Of a stretch of 15,284 nucleotides of DNA, positions 1-6,507 are shown piece by piece. Below the pieces are notes generated by a model that was given only the letters and a program-made list of their open reading frames with translations, had not been told where the DNA came from and ran no database searches. Each line of letters begins with the position of its first letter. Positions within the stretch are counted from its first letter, which is position 1. A program made the position numbers and the translations under genes. The stretch comes from JBCDCP01 sp039181495 (GTDB lineage Bacteria; Pseudomonadota; Alphaproteobacteria; Rhizobiales; Tepidamorphaceae): NCBI GenBank assembly GCA_039181495.1, contig JBCDCP010000074.1, positions 1 to 15,284 of the forward strand. The letters are read 5' to 3'.

Positions 1-8
1 GCGCCAAT

Positions 9-491
9 TCAGGCAGGCAAGGGCAAAGCTGTCTTTGAGATGATCTGCTCCATCGAGAGCAATGACGTCACATTGTAAATGCTGACATCGGTGACCAGCG
101 CCCGATAGAACGCATCGTAGGCCGCGGCATCGGCGACGCGCACTTTCAAGATGTAGTCAATGTCGCCCGCCAGCCGGTGCGCCTCCATCACCTCCGGCCG
201 TCGTTTGAGCGCTTCGATGAACTGTTCGAGCCATTCCTTTTCGTGCCGTGCGGTGCGGACCAGCACGTAGAAGCAGGCGTTCAGACCGACCTGGCTGGGG
301 TCCACCAGGGTGACCTGCTGGGTGATCACCCCACGCTCCTTCAGTTTGCGAATCCGGTTCCACACAGGCGTCTTCGACGACCCAACGGCACGGGCGAGCT
401 GGTCCAGAGGGCGGGCCGCTTCTTCCTGCAATGCGGCGAGAATTTTCCGGTCCAGCGCGTCCAACGCAGCGGGCATTCCCGAATTTTCCAA
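9..491 (-). CDS. Lrp/AsnC-family transcriptional regulator
   Basis: This is a DNA-binding regulator of the Lrp/AsnC type, 160 residues if the TTG at 491 is used and 155 if the ATG at 476 is used. The usual family length is about 150-160. Residues about 10-60 form the winged helix-turn-helix (LDRKILAALQ, then SKTPVWNRIRKLKERGVI). Residues about 70-150 form the RAM/AsnC ligand-binding fold, with RLAGDIDYILKV matching the family's G-D-x-D-Y core. The TTG has an AGG about 7 bases upstream; the ATG has a GGA at a longer distance, so the start is open. The gene points away from cysG and the two share a short promoter region with inverted repeats. By position it probably controls the sulfite-reduction operon, with a sulfur compound or amino acid as likely effector (inference). 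The family call is firm; target and ligand are not shown. Confidence 0.93.
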   Translation of the reverse strand: MENSGMPAALDALDRKILAALQEEAARPLDQLARAVGSSKTPVWNRIRKLKERGVITQQVTLVDPSQVGLNACFYVLVRTARHEKEWLEQFIEALKRRPEVMEAHRLAGDIDYILKVRVADAAAYDAFYRALVTDVSIYNVTSLLSMEQIISKTALPLPA

Positions 492-504
492 GACTCGACC
501 TATC

Positions 505-534
505 TATTCTCTGTTATCGGTAAAACAGAGAATA
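505..534. promoter_or_regulatory. Perfect 11-bp inverted repeat, candidate operator
   Basis: TATTCTCTGTT at 505-515 is repeated exactly in inverted form as AACAGAGAATA at 524-534 around an 8-base spacer. It lies between the divergent Lrp-type regulator and cysG. Lrp-family proteins bind as dimers and higher oligomers to such dyads, so this is the likely binding site of the neighbouring regulator (inference). There is no T-run, so it does not look like a terminator. Confidence 0.6.
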
Positions 535-548
535 TTGATCCTGTTTTA
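521..548. promoter_or_regulatory. Second inverted repeat (8-bp arms) interlocked with the first
   Basis: TAAAACAG at 521-528 is matched by CTGTTTTA at 541-548 with a 12-base gap. Its left arm overlaps the right arm of the 505-534 dyad, so three CTGTT-type half-sites (about 511, 524 and 541) line up across the promoter. A TATGAT hexamer at 547-552 could be the cysG -10 box and would be covered by the last half-site. I found no convincing -35 box. Confidence 0.45.
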
Positions 549-620
549 TGATGTCTATCGCTAATAATCAGAATTTTGTTCTATATCTTGGCCAGCTTTC
601 CGAAGAACCCGAGCGACCCT

Positions 621-2057
621 ATGCGACATTTTCCCATCTATCTCGATCTACGTGGCCAACGGGTCATTGTCTCCGGTGGCGGTGAGATTTCGATCGCCAA
701 GCTGCGTTTGCTTCTCAAGACAGAGGCCAAGATTTTCGTTTTTGCTGAAGATGCGTGTGACGAGATCCGGCAATGGGCCAAGGAAGGCCGGCTCAATCTG
801 GTCGAGCGCCCGCTTGCCCACGAAGATGTGCTCTGCGCGCGGCTAGTCTATGGCGCCAATGGTGACCCGGCCGAGGATGCGCGGGTGGCAGCGCTCGGGC
901 ATGGGGCGTCGGCAATGGTCAACATCGTCGACAATCTGCCGGACAGCGACTTCATCACGCCGGCAATCGTCGACCGGGATCCGGTCACCGTGGCGATCGG
1001 TACCGAAGGCGCGGCACCGGTCCTGGCAAGGCAGATAAAGGCGCTCAACGAAGAAGCGTTATCAACCGAACTGGGGCCACTCGCCCGGATCGGGATGGCT
1101 CACAGGGAGGCCGCCACCGCAATTCCCTACGGTGCCCCGCGCCGCCAGTTCTGGTCACGGTATTACAATGATGAAGGCCCCCGTGCCCTGCACGAAGGCG
1201 GCAGCGCGGCGGTCGAAGATATGCTGCCAGGGTTGATCCAGTCCTTCGCCCAAGGCGATCCGCAGAACGGGCGCGTCAGCCTGGTTGGGGCAGGACCGGG
1301 GGATCCCGACCTGATGACCATGAAGGCGCGCCGTGCTCTGCATGACGCGGATGTCGTGATCTATGACCGGCTCGTGTCAGACGACATTCTGGAGCTCGCC
1401 CGCCGCGAAGCGTCCTTCGTGCAGGTTGGCAAGATACCGGGTGGGCAAAGCTGGCGTCAGGACGACATCAACGCACTGATGGTGTCTGAGGCACAGTCGG
1501 GCGTTCATGTGGTACGGCTGAAATCCGGCGACCCTGGCGTCTATGGCCGCCTCGACGAGGAAATGGATGCGCTCGATGCGGCAGGGATTCCCTTCGAGAT
1601 CATCCCGGGCGTCACATCGGCTATCGCGGCCGCGGCCGAAATTCAGGTTTCGCTCACCCGTCGGCATCGCAATGCGAGCTTCCGTTTTCTAACCGGCCAT
1701 GACGTCGACGGGTTTGCCGAGCATGACTGGGCCGCGCTGGCAAAACCCGGCGCCACTGCAGCAATCTATATGGGTGTGCGTGCAGCCCACTTCATCCAGG
1801 GGCGGCTCTTGATGTCGGGCGCACATGCCGACACACCCGTCACTGCGGTCGAGAATGCGTCCCGCGCCGACCGGGTTGTGGTGTCCACCACGCTGGGCGA
1901 ATTGAGTGAGGGCCTGAAGCAGGCCGGGATCGCCGGTCCTGCCATTCTGTTCCTGGGCCTGCGCGCCCGGGAAGCCGAGCGTGCCATGATGGACAACGCA
2001 ACGGATGTGGCGGAGCTCGATGTGGCGTCTCCAGCCTTGGCGGGAGTACGTAGATGA
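621..2057 (+). CDS. cysG: Siroheme synthase (precorrin-2 dehydrogenase/ferrochelatase + uroporphyrinogen-III methyltransferase)
   Basis: This bifunctional enzyme methylates uroporphyrinogen III to precorrin-2, oxidises it and inserts iron, giving siroheme for the reductase encoded two genes downstream. From the ATG at 621 it is 478 residues, close to the about 457 of E. coli CysG. The frame also reaches a TTG at 576, but the ATG gives the expected start MRHFPIYLDLRG. Residues about 1-210 are the CysG N-terminal module, with the NAD-binding GGG near residue 19 and the VDN aspartate of the catalytic loop. Residues about 215-460 are the SUMT module: VGAGPGDPDL near 223, YDRLVSDDI, and RLKSGDP near 298. 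The variants SGDP and GRLDEE differ from the enterobacterial GGDP and GRGGEE but are, to my knowledge, usual in alphaproteobacteria. It overlaps the next gene by 4 bases (ATGA), implying coupled translation. Confidence 0.96.
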   Translation: MRHFPIYLDLRGQRVIVSGGGEISIAKLRLLLKTEAKIFVFAEDACDEIRQWAKEGRLNLVERPLAHEDVLCARLVYGANGDPAEDARVAALGHGASAMVNIVDNLPDSDFITPAIVDRDPVTVAIGTEGAAPVLARQIKALNEEALSTELGPLARIGMAHREAATAIPYGAPRRQFWSRYYNDEGPRALHEGGSAAVEDMLPGLIQSFAQGDPQNGRVSLVGAGPGDPDLMTMKARRALHDADVVIYDRLVSDDILELARREASFVQVGKIPGGQSWRQDDINALMVSEAQSGVHVVRLKSGDPGVYGRLDEEMDALDAAGIPFEIIPGVTSAIAAAAEIQVSLTRRHRNASFRFLTGHDVDGFAEHDWAALAKPGATAAIYMGVRAAHFIQGRLLMSGAHADTPVTAVENASRADRVVVSTTLGELSEGLKQAGIAGPAILFLGLRAREAERAMMDNATDVAELDVASPALAGVRR

Positions 2058-2416
2058 GCGGCAAGCCTCCGGCCCGGAAAAAGCAGTTCGTACCGAAGAT
2101 CGTAAGCGCCAACGACCTGTTCGAAGGCAAAGTGGTCTATCTCAAAGACGATGGCGCCTGGACGCACACCTTGCGGCAGGCGGCCATTGCAAGCAATGCG
2201 GATGAGGCGGAGGCCCTGCTCGCGCTCAGCGAACAGCCCGGCCAGGTGGTTGGCCCCTATCTTCTCGACATCCAGCTGCGTGCGGACGGCTGTCCAGCCC
2301 CGGTGCACTTCCGCGAACGCTTTCGCGAGCTCGGCCCCTCCAACCGGCCCGATCTTGGGCGGCAGGCCGATCGCAAGATCCATCTCTGCTCAGACACATC
2401 CAATCAGGCTGTTTGA
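2054..2416 (+). CDS. DUF2849 family protein
   Basis: This 120-residue cytoplasmic protein has no signal peptide or membrane segment. It matches the DUF2849 family: a basic N-terminus, the segment ANDLFEGKVVYLKDDGAW, a helical EAEALLALSE stretch, then VVGPYLLDIQL and the C-terminal signature HFRERFRELGPSNRPDLG near residues 85-103. About 17 residues follow the signature. The family is known mainly as a companion of siroheme synthase and sulfite/nitrite reductase genes in alphaproteobacteria, and its biochemical role is unknown. Its ATG overlaps the cysG stop and its own stop lies 3 bases before the reductase ATG. It is therefore made in step with both, and a part in reductase assembly or cofactor delivery is possible but only inferred. 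Confidence 0.88.
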   Translation: MSGKPPARKKQFVPKIVSANDLFEGKVVYLKDDGAWTHTLRQAAIASNADEAEALLALSEQPGQVVGPYLLDIQLRADGCPAPVHFRERFRELGPSNRPDLGRQADRKIHLCSDTSNQAV

Positions 2417-2419
2417 CCC

Positions 2420-4102
2420 ATGTATCGCTATGATGAATTCGACGCCGCTTTTGTGCGCGACCGCGTAAGCCGTTTCCGTGACCAGGTGGAACGGCGCATT
2501 TCGGGCGCGCTGACCGAAGATGAGTTCAAACCGCTACGGCTACAGAACGGGCTCTACTTACAGCTTCATGCCTACATGCTGCGGGTCGCCATTCCCTATG
2601 GCACGCTCAGCGGCGCGCAGATGCGTCAGTTGGCCATGATCGCCGAGCGTTGGGACAAGGGCTACGGCCACTTCACCACACGCCAGAACATCCAGTTCAA
2701 CTGGCCGAAGCTGAAGGACACGCCCGACATCCTGGACGCGCTGGCAGCTGTCGGCATGCATGCGATCCAGACATCGGGTAATTGCATCCGCAATGTCACC
2801 GCCGATCATTTCGCAGGCGCGGCAGCCGACGAGATCGAAGACCCGCGGCCAACGGCCGAACTGCTGCGGCAATGGTCAACCGACCATCCGGAATTCGCCT
2901 TCCTACCGCGCAAGTTCAAGATCGCTGTGACCGGATCGCCCAACGATCGTGCTGTGACCAAGGCCCACGATATTGGCCTGCGCATGGTGCGCAATGGAGC
3001 CGGCGAACCTGGCTATGAGGTGATTGTCGGGGGTGGCCTTGGACGAACGCCGATGGTGGGCTCCGTGATCCGAGAGTTCCTCCCCAAGGAACATCTCTTG
3101 CCCTATGTCGAGGCCATTCTGCGGGTCTACAATCTTTCCGGCCGGCGCGACAACAAATACAAGGCACGGATCAAGATCCTCGTACATGAAGACGGTCTCG
3201 ACGAGGTCCGCGCGCGCGTTGAAGCCGAATTCGATCGCCAGATGGCCGAAGCCTGCGGGCCTCGCGTCCAAGCCGACCCGGCAGAAACTGCGCGCATCGC
3301 AGCCTATTTCACGCCGCCCGAATTCGATGATGAAGGTGACATTGCGGCCTATCATGCCGCGCGTGATGCCGATCCGGAGTTCCGCCGCTGGACCGAAACC
3401 AATCTCGCCGAACACCGACAGCCCGGCTATGGCATTGTCACGATCTCTCTCAAGAAGATCGGCAAGGCGCCGGGCGATGCCACAGCCGACCAGATGCGGG
3501 CCATGGCCGATATCGCCGAGCGGTTCGGCCATGACGAGCTGCGTATCAGCCATGAACAGAACGTGGTGTTACCGCATGTTCGGCTATCCAGTCTGACCGA
3601 CATCTACGCGCTGTTGAAAGCCAATGATCTTCACGAGGCCAATGTCGGGCTGATCAGCGACATCATCGCCTGCCCGGGTATGGATTACTGCGCCCTGGCG
3701 ACCGCCCGCTCAATTCCGATCGCGCAGGATATCGCGCGGCATTTCGCCGATCCCACCTATGCCCAGACGATTGGCGAGATGAAGATAAAGATCTCAGGCT
3801 GCATCAACGCCTGCGGCCACCACCACGTCGGCCATATCGGTATTCTGGGGTTGGATCGGGCCGGTGTTGAAAACTACCAGATCACATTGGGTGGAGATCA
3901 CACCGAGACACTGGCCATCGGCGAGCGTGCAGGACCGGGCTTTGCCGCCGAAGAGGTGGTGGCGGCTATAGACCGGCTAATCGAGGCCTATCTGCTGCAT
4001 CGCGAGAACCCGGAGGAGACGTTCCTCTTGGCCTATCGCCGGCTCGGTCTCGCGCCGTTCAAGGCCGCGCTCTACCCCGATACCGTCCAGAACGCCGCGT
4101 GA
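2420..4102 (+). CDS. cysI: Siroheme/[4Fe-4S] nitrite/sulfite reductase (hemoprotein subunit)
   Basis: This enzyme carries out six-electron reduction of sulfite to sulfide (or nitrite to ammonium) in the cytoplasm. It is 560 residues, normal for the CysI/NirA family. It holds two copies of the ferredoxin-like half domain plus siroheme-binding domain: the first has GHFTTRQNIQFNW near residue 85 and TSGNCIRNVTAD near 118; the second has HDELRISHEQNVVLPHV near 375. The cluster ligands are C418 and C424 (CPGMDYC) with C461 and C465 (CINAC), the standard CX5C and CX3C pattern. Both siroheme synthesis and an FNR domain are in the same operon, which fits a ferredoxin-type electron supply. Sulfite is favoured over nitrite because DUF2849 and DUF934 partners usually accompany sulfite reductases, but sequence reading alone cannot settle the substrate. 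Confidence 0.95.
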   Translation: MYRYDEFDAAFVRDRVSRFRDQVERRISGALTEDEFKPLRLQNGLYLQLHAYMLRVAIPYGTLSGAQMRQLAMIAERWDKGYGHFTTRQNIQFNWPKLKDTPDILDALAAVGMHAIQTSGNCIRNVTADHFAGAAADEIEDPRPTAELLRQWSTDHPEFAFLPRKFKIAVTGSPNDRAVTKAHDIGLRMVRNGAGEPGYEVIVGGGLGRTPMVGSVIREFLPKEHLLPYVEAILRVYNLSGRRDNKYKARIKILVHEDGLDEVRARVEAEFDRQMAEACGPRVQADPAETARIAAYFTPPEFDDEGDIAAYHAARDADPEFRRWTETNLAEHRQPGYGIVTISLKKIGKAPGDATADQMRAMADIAERFGHDELRISHEQNVVLPHVRLSSLTDIYALLKANDLHEANVGLISDIIACPGMDYCALATARSIPIAQDIARHFADPTYAQTIGEMKIKISGCINACGHHHVGHIGILGLDRAGVENYQITLGGDHTETLAIGERAGPGFAAEEVVAAIDRLIEAYLLHRENPEETFLLAYRRLGLAPFKAALYPDTVQNAA

Positions 4103-4111
4103 GGTTGCACT

Positions 4112-5311
4112 ATGCCCATTGTGACACAAACCGGGTTTGCACCCGCGGAACCGATCAGATTTCTGCCATTCGATGCCGACGCAGCTGAAGGTGCGACCGC
4201 AATCGACTTTCCGAATGATGCTGATCCGATCGTTCTCAAGGACAGGTTCGGTGAGATCGCAAATATCCGGATCCCGTTCCCGAGTTCGGTGGATGGCCGT
4301 GGCTTCAGCGTTGCCCGCCGGTTCCGCGATCTTGGCTTTGCGGGCCGGTTGCGGGCACAGGGCCATGTGATCTGCGACCAGTTTCGCTATGCGCTCGAAT
4401 GTGGGTTCGACGATGTGGAGATCACCGATGACCTCGCGGCGCGCCAACCAGAAGCACACTGGACCGGTGCGCTGCAGACCCTGCCGACCTATCGTGAGCG
4501 TATTTCGGCCCGCCGACCTCAACAGAAGAGGATTGTAATCCCAGACGGCGTGTTCGCCGAGACGGTGACTACCGTCGAACACTACACCGACCGGCTGTTC
4601 CGGTTTCGCATTACACGGCCTGCGAGCTTTCGTTTCCGGTCCGGCGAGTTCGTGATGATCGGACTACCCAGCGCCGAAAAGCCGATCTATCGTGCCTATT
4701 CGATTGCCTCGCCGAGTTGGGATGAGGAGCTCGAGTTCTTCTCGATCAAGGTGCCCGATGGCCCGCTAACCCAGCACCTGCAGAAGGTCCGGCCTGGCGA
4801 CACGGTTCTATTGAAAAAGAAGCCCACAGGCACCCTGGTGAATGATGCGCTGCTGCCCGGTGCGCGCCTGTGGCTGTTCTCCACGGGCACGGGGATCGCG
4901 CCGTTCGCGTCGGTGGTGCGCGATCCTGAAACCTATGAGAAATTCGGTGAGGTCATTTTGTGCCACACCTGCCGGCTTAAGGCGGAGCTAGACTATGGCA
5001 GAGCCGTTGTCGCGCAGACTTGGGACGATCCGCTGGTCGGGCAGCTGGCGCGGGCCCAGTTACAGCACTATGCGACGACGACGCGGGAACACTCACAAAG
5101 CATGGGGCGGATCACCGATCTCATTCACAGCGGCCAATTGTTCACGGACCTCTGTCGCCTGGCCCTTGATCCAGCAACAGATCGCGTAATGATCTGCGGG
5201 TCGATGGACATGATCCAGGAGACCAAGGCGCTGTGCGAAGCCGCAGGTCTTGTGGAAGGTGCCAACAACCGTCCGGGCAGCTATGTCATCGAACGCGCCT
5301 TTGTCGGTTAG
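4112..5311 (+). CDS. DUF934 domain fused to ferredoxin-NADP reductase
   Basis: One uninterrupted 399-residue frame holds two families that are normally separate proteins. Residues about 35-130 are DUF934 (IRIPFPSSVDGRGFS at 52-66, RLRAQGHVICDQF, ALECGFDDVEI), a small family found beside cysI/cysH. Residues about 145-399 are a full Rhodobacter-type ferredoxin/flavodoxin-NADP reductase: VFAETVTTVEHYTDRLFRF, the FAD motif RAYS at 194-197, VPDGPLT, the NADP motif GTGIAPF at 259-265, CGS at 362-364 and the terminal AFVG. A basic linker near 131-143 joins them. I see no start codon with a ribosome site near the junction (about base 4530), so the fusion looks real. It follows cysI by 9 bases and would hand NADPH electrons via a ferredoxin to the reductase, with the DUF934 half perhaps docking to it (inference). 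Confidence 0.92.
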   Translation: MPIVTQTGFAPAEPIRFLPFDADAAEGATAIDFPNDADPIVLKDRFGEIANIRIPFPSSVDGRGFSVARRFRDLGFAGRLRAQGHVICDQFRYALECGFDDVEITDDLAARQPEAHWTGALQTLPTYRERISARRPQQKRIVIPDGVFAETVTTVEHYTDRLFRFRITRPASFRFRSGEFVMIGLPSAEKPIYRAYSIASPSWDEELEFFSIKVPDGPLTQHLQKVRPGDTVLLKKKPTGTLVNDALLPGARLWLFSTGTGIAPFASVVRDPETYEKFGEVILCHTCRLKAELDYGRAVVAQTWDDPLVGQLARAQLQHYATTTREHSQSMGRITDLIHSGQLFTDLCRLALDPATDRVMICGSMDMIQETKALCEAAGLVEGANNRPGSYVIERAFVG

Positions 5312-5508
5312 GCCGGCTCATATATGCGTTGATGGGCGCCTAAACCCCGAAATGCTGCTTCCGAATGCGGGCACTCGGTAATGCACACCCGAAGATCCTG
5401 GTTGTGTTCGAAGCTGGTACTGTTCGCGGCTGTAGCGAAGGTCAGGTTCCAGCCCTTGGCTGACGTTTAGACCAATTCAGCTTTCTATCAGAGCCGACAT
5501 TTACCCAT

Positions 5509-5531
5509 TCCGAAAAACGTTTGTTTTCGGA
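5509..5531. repeat. Inverted repeat, possible recombinase site
   Basis: TCCGAAAA at 5509-5516 pairs with TTTTCGGA at 5524-5531 around a 7-base spacer. Its overall form (short G/C-bearing outer ends, AT-rich centre, about 28 bases with flanks) resembles a resolvase subsite. It lies about 115 bases before the recombinase start, where res sites are often found. The assignment is inference. Confidence 0.45.
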
Positions 5532-5577
5532 GTATCGCGGATTCTCCGGCCTGAAGTCCAAAAACCACCACGCGGGA

Positions 5578-5616
5578 TTCCGAAAACTATTTCTCGAAAC
5601 CAGTTCTGAAAAGGTA
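5578..5616 (+). repeat. Three 13-base imperfect direct repeats upstream of the recombinase
   Basis: TTCCGAAAACTAT (5578), TTCTCGAAACCAG (5591) and TTCTGAAAAGGTA (5604) follow each other at an exact 13-base period and share TTC and AAA at fixed positions. The first nine bases of the first copy (TTCCGAAAA) also occur in the palindrome at 5508-5516. They end about 30 bases before the recombinase GTG, so they may be binding sites for it or for a regulator. Confidence 0.45.
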
Positions 5617-5646
5617 GAATCTCGACGAGTAATCGGAAGGAACGCC

Positions 5647-6231
5647 GTGCAAGTCGGATACGCACGGGTTAGCACCCAGAAGCAGAGCCACGAGTTACAG
5701 CTTCATGCGCTGACGCAGGCTGGGCGCGAACGGATCTTGGAAGAGAAGGCAACGGGAGCGAAGCGTGATCGGCTAGAGCTGATGGCTGCCTTGGACTATC
5801 TTCGGACGGGAGACACGCTGGTAGTGTGGAAGCTCAACCATCCGGCTCGGTCACTGAAGCAGCTTATCGATACAATCGAAATGCTTGAAGCAAAGGGCAT
5901 CGGTTTCCGCTCGATCACCGAAAGCATTGATACGACCACGTCCGGCGGTCGCCTGGTGTTTCAGATCTTTGGGGCGCTTGCGGAGTTCGAGCGCGGCGTC
6001 GTCCGTGACCGGACGAGTGCTGGACTGAATGCCGCTCGGGCATGGGGTAAGGTAGGGGGTAGAACTCCTGCACTATCAGACGAGGATTTGGCTGTCGCTC
6101 GATCGCTGTTGGCTGACCCCGACATCACCACGCGCGAAGTAGCCAAACATCTCGGCGTGTCAGTCTCCACCCTCTACAAACACATCCCGTCCGCGCGATC
6201 GGTTGTCACTCATGGAGAACCGGCCGAATGA
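5647..6231 (+). CDS. Serine recombinase (resolvase/invertase family), probably impaired
   Basis: This is a 194-residue small serine recombinase of the Tn3 resolvase / DNA invertase type. The GTG at 5647 is chosen because GGAAGGAA lies just before it and it gives the standard opening VGYARVSTQKQ with the nucleophilic serine. The frame continues upstream to a TTG at 5521, but that stretch has no family match. Residues about 3-140 are the catalytic domain (EKATG, RDR, GDTLVVW, GGRLVFQIFGALAEFERGVVRDRT). Residues about 145-185 hold a helix-turn-helix (ITTREVAKHLGVSVSTLYKH). The helix motif normally reading K-L-D-R-L-x-R-S is here KLNHPARS, so the usual catalytic Asp and first Arg are replaced by Asn and His; the later Arg remains. 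It is thus likely inactive or altered. Base composition is more AT-rich than its neighbours, which fits acquired DNA. Confidence 0.9.
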   Translation: MQVGYARVSTQKQSHELQLHALTQAGRERILEEKATGAKRDRLELMAALDYLRTGDTLVVWKLNHPARSLKQLIDTIEMLEAKGIGFRSITESIDTTTSGGRLVFQIFGALAEFERGVVRDRTSAGLNAARAWGKVGGRTPALSDEDLAVARSLLADPDITTREVAKHLGVSVSTLYKHIPSARSVVTHGEPAE

Positions 6232-6259
6232 TATGGTTTGTGCCATAGCGTTCTACACT

Positions 6260-6271
6260 TCGGACGTCCGA
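6260..6271. repeat. 12-bp perfect palindrome
   Basis: TCGGACGTCCGA reads the same on both strands and sits between the recombinase stop and the tRNA 3' end. No T-run follows on either strand. It may be a protein site or chance. Confidence 0.3.
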
Positions 6272-6297
6272 CAGCCTGTTCGCATTGTTGATTTTAA

Positions 6298-6375
6298 TGG
6301 TCGGAGCGGCAGGATTTGAACCTGCGACCCCCGGTCCCCCAGACCGGTGCGCTAACCGGGCTGCGCCACGCTCCG
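6298..6375 (-). tRNA. tRNA-Pro (anticodon GGG)
   Basis: Read on the minus strand from 6375, a complete 78-base cloverleaf is visible. It has acceptor stem CGGAGCG/CGCTCCG, D stem GCGC/GCGC, anticodon stem CCGGT/ACCGG around loop CTGGGGG (anticodon GGG at 6338-6340), T stem GCAGG/CCTGC with loop TTCAAAT, discriminator A at 6301 and an encoded CCA at 6298-6300. All stems pair fully, so the gene looks intact. It decodes the CCC (and CCU) proline codons. It lies between the recombinase and the polysaccharide cluster. I saw no second copy of its 3' end nearby that would mark an integration event. Confidence 0.97.
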
Positions 6376-6390
6376 ACTTGCAAGACGCTC

Positions 6391-6419
6391 CCGATACGCC
6401 AAAGCCCAGACGGTTGCAA
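6391..6419 (-). promoter_or_regulatory. Possible promoter of the tRNA-Pro gene
   Basis: On the minus strand a TTGCAA hexamer (6414-6419) is followed after exactly 17 bases by TATCGG (6391-6396), ending 15 bases before the mature tRNA 5' end. The -35 match is fair and the -10 match is weak. Position and spacing fit a stable-RNA promoter. Confidence 0.3.
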
Positions 6420-6507
6420 CGGATAGATTCCAATTGATCGCACAAGGGCGATGCTCGCAGCCAGTTGGACCGATCACGGGCTATATGACTGTTGCAGGGT
6501 CGTGGGT

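Larger units (their letters stand above)
5312..5646. other. Intergenic strip between the reductase operon and the recombinase
   Basis: No gene with recognisable coding signal is seen in these 335 bases. The right half is noticeably more AT-rich than the flanking operon. It carries the palindrome and 13-base repeats listed separately. I found no clear intrinsic terminator for the reductase operon; the best hairpin, CCGA/TCGG near 5358-5380, has only four-base arms. Confidence 0.5.

Noticed and set aside
1279..1560. Non-standard CysG motifs (RLKSGDP, GRLDEE, GKIPGGQSW) as a sign of altered function
   Set aside because: To my knowledge these variants are usual in alphaproteobacterial siroheme synthases, and the glycine-rich SAM-binding loops are intact.
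1766..2383. A 205-codon open frame on the minus strand across the cysG/DUF2849 junction
   Set aside because: It covers two conserved coupled genes on the other strand and shows no family motif.
2903..3553. A 216-codon open frame on the minus strand
   Set aside because: It lies wholly inside the reductase gene, has no recognisable domain, and long antisense frames are common in GC-rich genes with this codon bias.
3977..4582. A 201-codon open frame on the minus strand
   Set aside because: It shadows the end of cysI and the DUF934 part; no domain is visible.
5521..5646. A 42-residue N-terminal extension of the recombinase from a TTG
   Set aside because: The family begins right at the YARVST strand, the GTG at 5647 has a strong ribosome site, and the extension overlaps the repeat region.
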